From contig LUCM01007469.1 in NCBI GenBank assembly GCA_008360955.1, positions 1 to 64,000 on the forward strand: a DNA stretch of 64,000 bases, in the 5' to 3' direction. This document shows positions 34,486 through 46,317 of this stretch, piece by piece. How positions within the stretch are numbered: the stretch's first letter is position 1; each line of letters begins with the position of its first letter. A model generated the notes under the pieces. The model worked only from the letters and a program-made list of their open reading frames with translations. It had not been told where the DNA came from and made no database searches. The position numbers and the translations under genes were made by a program. This DNA comes from Fasciolopsis buskii. Its lineage: Eukaryota; Platyhelminthes; Trematoda; Plagiorchiida; Fasciolidae.

Positions 34486-37400
34486 GCCCACGTGACCCTC
34501 CACACACGATGACTAGAGATGTTAAGTGATGTCGCCATAAACAATGATCATTTGCGTCCGTGCTTCCGGGTCATTTCGCATTTACCTGATACATTCATTT
34601 CTTATCCTGTATCCCGTTACTCACTAGTCGTCGTTCACTTCGGTTCTGACTAGTCGATGTTGCAAAAGTGCCAACCATAACCTTAGCATTTTCATGAAAG
34701 TGTAGTGACTGTTGAAAAGGCTAATGCAACTGAAAAGTCACATATTTGGAGGCAAAATGTTGCAGCATTCTTTATCAATAATATTTATTACAACATGTCA
34801 ATCTAGTAACTAAAAGGTAGATTGTTTCTTAACTGTGGTCAGATTGATAGTAAAAACACGGATTAATTATTTTTGCCTCTTTCATTCTTCTTTTTTGAGG
34901 CCGCTCACTTGAGAAGCATTCTTAATTAAGATCTTCTCATGATTCATTCGCAAACGGATGATATCAGGTAGCTGATTTTTACATTGGTAGCTCTATGGAT
35001 GAATCGATACATCAAGCTTTCACCCTGATTGTCGTTGTCTGAATACTCAAGACGACGAATAGTTGAAACAGCCTCATCAACGAAATCCTAAAGATGTAGA
35101 TTCAGTTTAACCGCGAAGTCACGGGATAAAATATTCATGAAACGGTGGGCAGTGAATGAGTCAGAAGATTAGGGAGACATGTCGGTTGGCGAGGTTGCTA
35201 GAGTTCGTTGAAATGACGAAGTATCAATTGCAGCTCACAAAATAGACCGCAGGAATTTGAAATTGGATTAGGCGGACCAAAATGAGTCCCAAGCGGCCTA
35301 CGGAGTCTTCCTCATGTTACCGTGAGGGCTCTAAATTTAAGTGAGACAACAGTATGCAAAGCGAGCATGGCTTCGATAGTTCCACTACCAAGCTGCTACG
35401 GTCGCGCTCATTACGGATGAGACAAAACGACAAAGCCGGTACAAGTATCTTCATTTTCGTGGCCAAATATCATTGACGATGCCATCAAGAATGGCGTTGA
35501 ACCAGATCAGTAACTGTGGACCGTATCTTCATCCTGCTCCGATTCTTCTTCTTGTTTAGCGAGTGATTGGACAATCATCTGGCAGTTATGACAAGCTATG
35601 GTCGGGTTGTTAATTGACTAAGTATTTTGCTCCCTTTGTTATGAACCTTACAGACGGGACTTTACCGGCTTAAGAATAAAGTCCTCGAACACGTTTTGAC
35701 TTGCATCTCGACAACAAGGTATATTTCGGTATATTTCACTGAGATATAGCCAAATGGTCAGCATAGGTAAACGAATCATGCGAATACCCAATGTTGTTCA
35801 AAGGATGATTTTATGGCACTTCAGAAATTATTTGGCTATACTAAGAGCTTATCGACCCCATGCGGTTCGTCCAAGTGGATTAGGTAAACGGAAACTACAT
35901 CTTTTGACATGCCTATGAAATTGCGACTGATGACAATTTGCTTTTACTCACACCGTTTCACTCATTCTTCTGTGTCAAAATACCAAAACAAGATCGAAGA
36001 ACCTCCTTAAACAACGGAGATCCCCGGGAAAGTTGATTTGGCTATATAACGACAATTCCGACTTTACCCTTCATGCCAAAATTTCCATGCAGCAACAGGT
36101 GGATACATCTACTGCAGTAGATTTGTCGCGATACTGTATGTGCAAACAGCTTAAAGCAATGACCCAATTTCATAGAACACCTAACAACATACACTCGTGA
36201 AAGTTCCTGCCTTTATCTATGCAAAGGTTTAGATGGCTCGAGGAAGTAAAAAACATAATCAAAGGAAATACTTGCATTTTTCTGCATTCAAAAAAAAATC
36301 AAATATTAACTTCATTGTTATGTGCTGTAGAAATGAGGGTTGAGTAACACTACATATTTATTTATGATTTTCTAGTTCGATATTAGCATTGCTGACACTG
36401 TTTCAAGCTGCCAAGTGGTAAGGATCATGGAATGTCAATCCGAAATTGACAGGTGAGAATCTTACCATCGCCCGTAAGTCTTTCTATTTAATAGCCTTCA
36501 ACTGACCACGAGCATATTTCTAGGCATAATGTAATTTGTCGTGTCAATCGTAATACAGATTAAGATTGAAGAATGAAAAGCCGACCCTCCAATCGCAGTT
36601 CATTACGTAAACGTTCATATGCAAATGAACCAAGTGAATTTTTTATAACTACGATCTGGTCCTCATCGCTTGGGAACCAACAATCATCTTCGTATAAGTG
36701 TTCTCAATCGTTTTTGTCTAATCGTGAAGTTAGGTCCACCCAATTATGAAGCGGAATTAGTCAACAGAATTCTTATGTGGTATTCCCAATGCCTTGTATG
36801 TTGGATGATGTACTTGGGCACACCCGGAGGGCCTGACCGATAGGGTTCGCAAACTGGGCATTTCTTTGGCAAATTCCACTCCGCAGTATGATCCGACCGA
36901 CCCAGGAAAGCCAAAAATGACCTTTCTGGTGTATAATCAGCCATTTGCGGTAATATTCTCTAACCCCGATGCATGCTAGTTACAACAGATCCACGACGTA
37001 TCACAGAAACCGTTCGGTTTGTTAAATAAGTAAGTCAGGTAAAACGGCAATCTAGTTTACTGTTTTGATCACCAGTAAGCTGACCGTGCTCATCTCTGGA
37101 AAACAAACACCGAAAATGGAGTGCGAGAACCAGAATGTACACAATTATTTTCGGTAAACACACTAGCGAAAATCTCTCACGGCACCCATGGATCACCTGT
37201 CGCAACGGCACATTAGTAAACATTTCAGATGTCGATGGAAAATAGCATTGTGGTTTAATCCACTCCTATGGCTGGGCACATCTCGGAAAAGAATCGCATC
37301 TGAAACATTTTTTTCTTAGTCTTCTCAGTCCAGCTTTCGCACAAGTGTTTTTTCTGAAAGCATGTAAGACTTGAGCGAAAGGAATAACTAGGTTGAAATT

Positions 37401-40400
37401 TGTGTGTTGTCTTAGTGTTATGGGTAGACAAAATGATGGATACTGACTAATTAATTCAGTCTTCTTTAGTGAATTCAGTTTGTTCACCATCTTTCCTGGC
37501 ACGTACAGTAAACAACCCAACGAATATCAGTGTCTCTCAAAGACTCGGTTCATTCACGGTTGCACAATGACCAGATGTTATCGGTAATCAACGAAAGATC
37601 AGTACAAAGTTATTCCTAACTATCGATCTATCCCCGATAGGTCTCGCGCCCGAACATTTTCTCGCGTTCTGGATAATACACTACGTCTGAGGTGTGTAAA
37701 AGCTAAAACTGGCTTTTGGTGAGCGGTGGTTCTTTGACCAACTAGAGCAACAGTCAACATCTATGCGAATATTTCATAATCTGGACGATTCGATTTCTTT
37801 CATTGTGGAATAAACATTTCAAAACTGCAAAATGGACCGAGTTTTAGGCCAAAAAATGAAATAATCTCCTCCAAATTGAATTTGGGAATTTTATTTCAAA
37901 TATTTGTTTATAACCCGAATATGGCACAACCATAACATTTGATTGTGATGCATCTTTCCAAACCAAAAAGACCAAACAGGATAACCTAATCTTCTTGCTA
38001 CAACAATGTTTGGGGATCGGGCTGTTGCTTATCATGTCCTTCAAGAGAACGTATCGATCTAAGACCGAACAGGAGCGAGTATGATTTAACATAGCCTGAG
38101 AACAACAACCGCACTCTGAATGGATTTCAGACAACTATTGTCGTGGCTAACAGATATCGCCGAGAAAAGGCTAGTGAATTCGCGCAATACAATTTATGCT
38201 TCACGTTAGAAATGAAATCAATACCCAAAACAAACGACTTATATTGGATTTGACAAACAAATGCCACATGCACCATAGATGGAAAGTATGGGAAAATGAA
38301 GATGGTGAATCCTATTCAGATGTACAGTGAACTGATTTTCTAGATGTCATTGCTTGAGCGAGTGCCACCGGCTAACTCATCTATTCAGGTATTGATTCTA
38401 GACTCGGTGGAACGTGACCGAATCAAAAACAGACGGATGTTAACTCTGAAGTGTACTCTCTCTCTGCCTTGAATTGCCGATTGATGCATGAGAAAATATT
38501 CGCAACGATGCAGTCGATGGCGACCATAATTCTAAGAGGGAAATGAGAATTTTCTCAGGAATTTTCGAAAGACAATACTAATCACTGCATCTTTACCAGC
38601 ACAGTCGGATGTTTTGGTCCAATCACAATGAAGCCAACAGCGAGATCTTCTCGAGTCACGTTTCGCACGTCCCGACGAATCTCAAAAGTTCCCAAACAGT
38701 ACCAGCATGTGATAACATCCAAGTTCAAAAACCGGTACTTGAATGAGACTCGTTCGAAATGACAAATTATTTGGCGATCACATGTGACGATGATTCAATT
38801 TTATTTCTCCCCATCAACATGGACTCATTTCGGTTACCACTTCACAGCATCAGTTACTCAAAAGCGAAATGAGGACGAGAAATATTAAAAGATCGGCTGC
38901 AAAATAATAAGTTGAACAACCGTAAAGAAGAACAAAATCTTGAATGCGAGAACACCAATTACTGTGACACGGAGCCATATTAACTATTGGCTCTAGTCAT
39001 CACATCGGAAAAATATCGTGGATCAAGACACAGAAGCTTAACTGGACTTGCACGAACCAGTGTCAGTCCAATCCTGAGCATTTTGTTGAGACGACAACCC
39101 CTTCTAAGGCTCCAACTAGAACTCGTGTGGGTGATTATTGTCTTGACTCAATCGTGCATGAATTTCGTGTCGGTGCAAACAAAGGCGAACTCGGACCAAA
39201 GCCTGACCTGAATCTATATGTGTGGACGAAAATAACCGACAGTCCGCGAGCGATCCACGCCCCTGGAGACCGGTAGCAGTATGATCAGTTTGGGTCCCAC
39301 ATTGTGAAGACGAAGGAGGGCGCCAGGTGAGCCGAAATCACATTTCATAACAAAAACAGTCTGTGATCGGAACAAATTTGGACACTTTCTGGCGGTGACT
39401 GATCAAACAAAGGCCATTTGGGTGTAAATGGCGGGTGCCAGTTATCGCAACATCGAAGGCATGCTTTCGAAAATGTTGTCTAACTCTTAACATGCGACAT
39501 GCTTTCATTATTCAGTTTGATGATCGTTCGTTATCGTTCGTTAGGTTCACAAGATAACAATTGGCACAGGTGTTTCACGGAATCATGACCGTGATTCTCA
39601 AGCGTACTATCAAACGGAGCGCATTCATTCAAATTCGTTTCGCAGAAATGGGGTTTTGTGAAAGGACAACTGAAGGCAAAATTTCTCAAGTTCATCATTT
39701 GTGACCAACTAAGAGTTTCAAGCGTATTCAAAACTTTGCGGAAGGTCTAATTTTGGTTATGATCAGCTGGTCAAATAAAACTCGTATTTGGCAGATCTAC
39801 CCCTCGGCAAAATAGGGCTAAGGATAACAGATAGTATCGCCCAAATCAATCGTACTACTGGTAAACATATTGCGTAAACATTCATTAGCATCGCGTAGGT
39901 ACGACCGCTGTGGCCAAAACAAGAGATTGACGAAAACAAGCCGTTCGTTGTTGTTTTGCACTCTTCCGAATTCCCACAGAGGTGAGTGATTTAAAGTTTA
40001 TCGAATCAACTCGGAAGTGATATGAGCGCTTTACCTTTGGATTTAGGAGAAAAGTTCGCCATCGTAGAAAAGTCAACAAAAGTGAACCGATTCTAACATG
40101 CCGTGCGTTCCAATGGGACAACAAGTTGAAACAACCAAATTCATTTGTTTATTGACATCTTGTCATTTTGAACAGCTAGTTTGCACAATGACAACTAATG
40201 ATGGTTGTCCGGGGTAAGAGGCTCGACTACAAATATATTAATTCCAGGCCTAATATGAACTCGGTACCAAAAGTCTGCAGCGTTTCAGTGATAAATAGTG
40301 ATGTCCTAGCAATACTGTCTATCCAAACATGAACGGTCATTGCACATTTCCATTTCTACACAAAAATTTCGCAAATCGCGCTTCCTCGTGTGAATGTTCC

Positions 40401-41075
40401 AAAACTGACTTGGTGTGGTTAATTTTAATCAGCCAGACCGAGAGCAGTATTTTTTTTTATTATACCAGTGTGCGACAAAACGGTTAATTGAATTTTAGTC
40501 GCACATTTTACTTCTTCGTTTCAGATGTTCGCCTTGTTAAGAGTCTGGAAGAATCAATAAAAGGATTTGTGCATCATCGTTCAAACGAAATGTCTGATCT
40601 TCTCATTTCACTCGGAATATACCAAACGAAAATGTGACGAATTCTTCTTCTGTCCTTTTGTAGGCTTTCCGAGTTACGTACCAGAAGAACCGGAAGGTTC
40701 ACACGGTCTCTTAATGTATCTTAGTTGTAAGTAACCATTTAGTGCTGACTTCGACATTCATAAGTTCACATAATGATCACCTTAAATATTGCGTCTTGGC
40801 AACTAAACAGACCAGCTGACTGAATAACTAAATAATCACCTAGCTACCTGATTAATTAGCAATGTAATTAATTAAATAACTAAACATTTAAGTGAGCAAC
40901 TGACCGGTTCATCGGTGCTTTTATTTCGAAAGTGCACGACGAATTTTATTCGTTTTGAAAATTGTCTTTAATACTGGGAGCGCCGGTCTGATGAATGCTC
41001 TGACCTTTGAGCAATTTGCATCCGGCAGTCATTTGTGAGTGAAGTCAAATAGAGACCTGCGTATTTAGTTCTATT
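34486..41075. other. No recognised gene
   Basis: Open frames are short (96 codons at most). The block 39015-39060 resembles part of R1 (ACTGGACTTGCACGAACCAG), but the match does not extend convincingly. The part 40800-40890 is rich in ATTAA/TAACTAAATAA words. Confidence 0.45.
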
Positions 41076-41490
41076 TCGTATAAATTCGTGCTCTAGCACA
41101 CGCCGGTGCTCTGGCTATTGGGTATGTCCGTGTGCACGCCGAAGGAGTACACGCGTTTGACTTCCATGACCCCCGGACTCAGCCAACGCGTATCAACTTG
41201 CTTAGTTGAGGACATTTGAACGTCCGGCAGGAGTTTACGCGCTGTCCTCGAATGACGATAGGTAATCAATATTCTGCATCAATATGCACCGGCTGGATGG
41301 CTTCGGTCACCTATTGTTTGCGCGGCAGAATGGCTTTTACGGCACTCCGTTTGGGGTTCAGTCGAAAGTCTTCGTTGTTTGTCTGCACATCTACCTCCAC
41401 CTTCAGCCCCTCATCTTGCCCTAGCAACCGCTTGCTACAATTGCTGAATGAGTTGGACCGAATGCGTGCAGAGATATCGATTTAACAGTG
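41076..41490. other. GC-richer patch, unidentified
   Basis: The segment from the CACGCCGGTGCTCTGG block to about 41485 is richer in G and C than its surroundings. It has a plus-strand frame (41216-41485) ending in RLLQLLNELDRMRAEIS. No family is recognised. Decayed transposon or isolated exon are both possible. Confidence 0.2.
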
Positions 41491-43620
41491 AATGGAAGCT
41501 GTAAATACGGAATAATTACATGCGACTGGAGTGTAATTCGTCATCCAGCTATAATATCGTGATTGATTTTGCTGAAAGCGAACTGAGGGTTTCGGGGAGC
41601 GTAACGGATGAACACGCTATCCGCAGGATGAATCCGGCATGCTCGAGAAAGGTACCTAAAAACAAATTCAATGTCACACCATGGTGTAAAGGTAGTGGCT
41701 ATTGACTAGTCATAAAGACAAACAGAGCTGCGATGACTTCGCACTAACTTTGCCAATGGATAATCTGTGCGAAAACGCCGCGTGAGAAAGTTAAGTACAA
41801 ACGAATTGACTAGTCATAGAAGACCGACATGAGCGATATGATTTTGACTACTAGACAAATGGCTTTGTCTGCTCAAATTGGCCGTTCTCTCTAGAGCTAG
41901 CGGTCAGGGAAGATAGAATAGACTGTCGATTGCGGAGTCAAAACCAGCAAAATAATAAGCTTTACATTTAAAGTATCGACCGAACTTCTTCATTTGTACT
42001 TTAAGGTTTCTGTGATGGATGTACATGAGCACCCAAGGAAAACTCGGTAATACAAGCACCACTGAGTGGTTTGGCAAATACAGGACAAACGGAACACACT
42101 GCCTGAGAATCATTCCAGAACAGACAGCATGGCGGACTATCTTTGTAAAATATACAGCCTGATTGACTTTGTTTTACGTAACTAGATTTGTATCACAGAT
42201 TTTCTGCGAGAAGCAGCTGTTCGAAATAGATAGAAATTGTCTATAATAGGTTTGCAACAGTTATGACCTCATCGGATGGAAAACGAACGATCGCCCCAGT
42301 TTATCCAAATCGGGTTTTTGTCCAGGGCACGAACAATTTCACAAATCACAAAAGCCAAGACTTGGGGAAATTAAGGGTCACAGAAATTGGTAGTTTAATC
42401 AAACCAACGTTTTGACACGTAAAGAAGGTGTATCATAAATGGTCACTAAGTAACGTTTCCCGCAGTCCTCTGAAGCAGATGCGACTCGAAGAATGGGATA
42501 TGATTTGTGCAACCAAATGGAGTATCAGAATCTCCATCCCAGTAAACTGTGACAGAAGTAAGTCTACAACCGACGGTTTTGTCTAAAGTTATTGCAGAAA
42601 CTCATGCAACAAACATCGTAGGAACACTTTCCGCTCGATTAGGCAACAGCTCAAAAAATAAATCCTTGAATTTGCGTTCCTTTTACTAACCAAGAACCGG
42701 CGAATGTTGTCCATAATGGGCCGTAAGCTCCAGTATTATCTAGCAAGTAAATAAATCAGAAATTTAGTTGACTTCCCATTTTAGTCATCATTGGTACATG
42801 TTGACCATGACGCATAACGAGCCCTCCATGGAAAACAAAAATGAAATTAATCCACGACAATCTGGCACATGCCGTGCTAAAAATCCAGCATCGATGAACA
42901 GCGAAAAGCACTAGGCCCGCTATCATCTTTCTTTAAGAGTTTGACCAATTTTATGTGGCGTCCAGCACCCCCAGTATTTCATTGCTTCTACTTCACAATC
43001 CGTTTAGATGTCTCAGTCAATTATCACGTCAGGATATGAAACATTTTGGATAATATCAAGAGTCTGACAGTGGTAAGATTTTACTTGGAGAATACTTTGG
43101 ACCTAATTACATTTCCCCGCTCTTTACTTCGGACTGAAAGGAAATCATCCTACTCAAGGTGGGGTTTCTGAGTGGAACACGGAGATTGTTTGAGAGACCC
43201 TGTCGTTTCTTTACACTGTCCGCCGTCCCGCAGTCAGGGGAATATCTCCATCAACACGACGACAAAACTTCCCTTATTCGTAGTGCATTCGCTTGTGATC
43301 CGTCCGTTAGGCCGTTCTCATTCCATTCGTGTAAGAGTGAGCAATATGGATGGGAATATGAAAGTTGGACCGCTTTTTTGGCGAATACCCCTCTAAAAAT
43401 ATTTATTTTGCATTCTCTACTATTGTGTAGGATATTCCTATCTCCTGCTTTACTACGCGAGGAACCCACATCCCGTATCCGCTGGAACTTGGAGTTTTTG
43501 CATATTGTTGGGCTGTATCCTGATGATGATGCATAAAACATCGGTAATGATATGCGTAAGCGTTAGAGAAGGAAATTTCATCAAGAAATTTTAATGTTCA
43601 TATTCCGAAACCTCAGGGCC
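41491..43620. other. No recognised gene
   Basis: The main frames are at 43159-43536 plus and 43541-43251 minus. They overlap on opposite strands, carry no known motif and are best treated as chance. Confidence 0.4.
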
Positions 43621-43624
43621 GAAT

Positions 43625-43776
43625 GACGTAAGGAGTGTGTCGAAAAATCGATGCGCCATGTATCGGTTTTTACTGTGAATGATATAATGTTAATAACAGT
43701 GTTGCTGGTAGATGTAATAGGCTAACGTTTCGACTACCATGGGTAGTCTTTCTCAAGGCAAGTTTTACAATCAAAT
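43625..43776. mobile_element. Single-arm copy of the 14.4-kb inverted-repeat element
   Basis: About 150 bases match the reverse complement of 14642-14485 with roughly ten differences. Landmarks are TCGAAAAATCGATGCGCCAT near 43639, GTGAATGATATAAT, AACGTTTCGACTACCATGGG near 43724 and CTTTCTCAAGGCAAGTTTTA. Only one arm is present and no inverted partner follows. The small hairpin carries one change (CCATGGG for CCGTGGG in this orientation). No target-site duplication was noticed. Confidence 0.75.
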
Positions 43777-45640
43777 GCATTTGGGTTAAGAAGTCACTGT
43801 CTCTAGTAATTCGAACTGCTCATACAGTAAAGTACTCAAAATAAAACAAAGACGGCGTTATCAATTCTAAACATATAGGCTGAGAAATTCCAAGACTAAA
43901 CAGACTACCTACACTTTTCCGTCCACTAATGGCTTTCCAGCTATACTTCTATTACCGTAATAATTATACTAGACTTTAAAAAGATAATTGAGTATTAGTT
44001 TCCATGATATATCAACTATTCACCGCGAGACCGGCGGATAAAGTCAAGATGCTTCAAACTGAAAGTCGTCCGGCTAGTCAACTCCCCTAAATGGGCGACC
44101 CACAGCTGGCGGCGACCTCTTCCTGAAAATGTGACAAACTGCTGTTTTATACCTGAAGAAAGTGATAGACAAATCACAAAAAGATGCTATCTAATCAGTC
44201 ATCGTAAACACAAGTGATTTATGCCTCTCTGTGATTAGAACGTCTATAAGAAAAATTCTTCTCAACCCCATTCATCTTTCAAACAGTAATTGGCCAAGAT
44301 GTCACTCAGTACACCAATCCGGAACCTCCCACGTCAGTATAATCAAAATCCTCACAGTTCTCGATTGAATGCCAAATAATGGGATTTCATTTCAGAATTT
44401 CAAAAGCCGATAGTATTAGCAACCGTTATGCATCAACTCGGTTTAAATCCAGTACAAATCGTTTTCGGTTGCACTAAAGTCATCTGGCTGAACATAAATG
44501 CAGACTACGATGTGTTCTCGAACTTCCTTGTTTAAAAACAATTGAGTTATGACGATCAAACAATACATAGATTCACAAACCTATCTGCCGTCACATGAAA
44601 TCATTGGACCTGGGAAAAATGAAAGTGATTGTGGACAGTGACAGCGTGACATGCGTTCGAAAATTTATTTGTTTTCTCGGTTATGCCGTCGTGTACTCTA
44701 CTTCGTCCTATCGGTACATCACCCGCTCCCCGGAGTTTATGTGAAATATTGTTTGGCCAATCTTGTTCGATCATTTCAATTAGCCCCCTAATAAGCTGAG
44801 CAAACCGTAGAGGAGAGGTTTGAATTGAGGTGACTTTCACGGAAATTTTACGAAATTGCGAATTGTCCCATCAAAAATTATTCCAGCGACTAATGCCTGA
44901 CATTAGGTAAAACTGGCATCCAGCAGTAAATCTAAACCAACAATTTGTGTTGTGACATCGACCGGAAAACCGATTCGCTTTTGTCCACTTGTTACTGGTC
45001 CCGCTGTCGCTGATTTTCACCGTTATATGATACCATGGTTGTTCAATGAGGCTGAAAATTAAATCTTGAGCATAGTATCCAAATAGAAACCGAATCTTTC
45101 TGACAAACAAGCAAATTAATCGCTTTCTATGCCAGTTTGTTGTTTGTGTTCAACGCAGTTTTCCGAAACGAAAGGGCGACAAAAACTTGTCCCCCTCTTT
45201 AACTGTATGTCTGTGAGCATTCCTAACTCCATCCATTATAAATCCACGCTGAATTCAATTGTGAATTCCTTACTAACGGTGTAATTAGGTTTTGTTTTGT
45301 AGTGGCCAGCCTTTCGGACACCTCGCAAATTTAGAACATGATGGAACTTTTGGTGGATGCGCACTCAACTAATCATGCTCATCAAACTCACAGCGGTGGT
45401 TGGGCAGATTTTGGCAAATTTCGGATTGTAGTTCGTTGTGGGATACGTAAGTCAACATCAAATTCGAAGCGGTCTAGAAATGGGAACGTTTGGTCAGTTC
45501 TGTGTAGAAGATTTGGCTTGATGGGAGGGATTTGACTGGGGCTAACGGAGCAGGTACCGTATCGCAGTTCGCAGCTGTTAGATCCTGCTGTCTGTCATTG
45601 AGGACTATCTGTAGACAGACGTAACTCGGTGATTCCAACT
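43777..45640. other. No recognised gene; downstream flank of the integrin exon
   Basis: On the minus strand, 45110-44601 is open in one frame apart from a single TGA at 44871. The product was considered as a source of the missing integrin C-terminus. It contains no hydrophobic membrane span followed by a GFFKR-like motif, so I do not call it. Confidence 0.35.
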
Positions 45641-45710
45641 GGCTCGTGGGGTAGATCGGTGGTACGCCTTAAAGATGAAAGGCCTAGATTCAATCCCCGA
45701 ATGCGACGGC
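45640..45710 (+). other. tRNA-like sequence, possible SINE head of a second type
   Basis: A box A-like stretch (TGGCTCGTGGGGTAGATCGG near 45641) precedes a box B-like stretch (AGATTCAATCCCC near 45687) at about tRNA spacing. No matching acceptor stem closes the structure, so it is not a working tRNA gene. The downstream part does not match the body of SINE copies A-F. Confidence 0.35.
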
Positions 45711-46313
45711 AAACATACACCAGTGATGGACTCTTACGCGAAGAAAACTCAGCCCTTGTGTTTCTCGAGTGTAGAATTCGCCGGACGGCCTCGTGTTCGT
45801 ATATGGAAGGTAAAATCTGAAGCGCAATTGGCCATGCACATTTCGAGTCGATCGAAGCCGCAAAAATGTTAACCAGGCAGGATTCATGCTCATCTAATTA
45901 AGTCACATGCCCCTTCCTCGGGTGTTTTATGCAATCTTCAAATCACAAGGGATATGATAAAGTTGATTCTCAATGACACTGATTTTTTTGTATACCAACC
46001 CTGGTTTAGTTAGACTCGGTGCGAGGCTTCCGGCGGAATATTATGTGCGTTCCTGACGTGAGGAACCAGCCTGCATCGTTCAGTCGCATGACACCTGAAA
46101 TGGTAAGATTCATGACTTGACTAAATATTTCATTTCAGTTGTATACTGATTTTAGTCGAACCCGGTTTCGCAATCTGCCTCGCCAAATGTTAACGGCCTT
46201 CATCGAGAATACCAGCAATTTAGGTAGCAGAACAAATCGTTTAAGTCAGGCAGACAGCAACAACAGCTTAACAAGCAAACAACAGGCATTGAAGAATGGT
46301 GCTGATGACTCAC
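45711..46313 (-). other. Start of the integrin intron, no exon recognised
   Basis: This lies immediately 3' of the integrin donor on the minus strand. The open frame continues past the donor only to 46246. I found no acceptor-plus-exon that continues the protein here. Confidence 0.45.
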
Positions 46314-46317
46314 CTTT
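46308..46317 (-). other. Splice donor ending the integrin exon
   Basis: The minus strand reads AAAGGTGAGT with the GT at 46313-46312. It matches the consensus almost fully and leaves phase 1 after lysine 1056. It is the natural end of coding sequence because the downstream continuation loses integrin character at once. Confidence 0.75.

Noticed and set aside
44601..45110. Minus-strand frame open over about 170 codons with one stop, considered as the missing integrin tail exon
   Set aside because: There is no hydrophobic span, no GFFKR-like motif and no splice arrangement that removes the stop and keeps phase with the donor at 46314.
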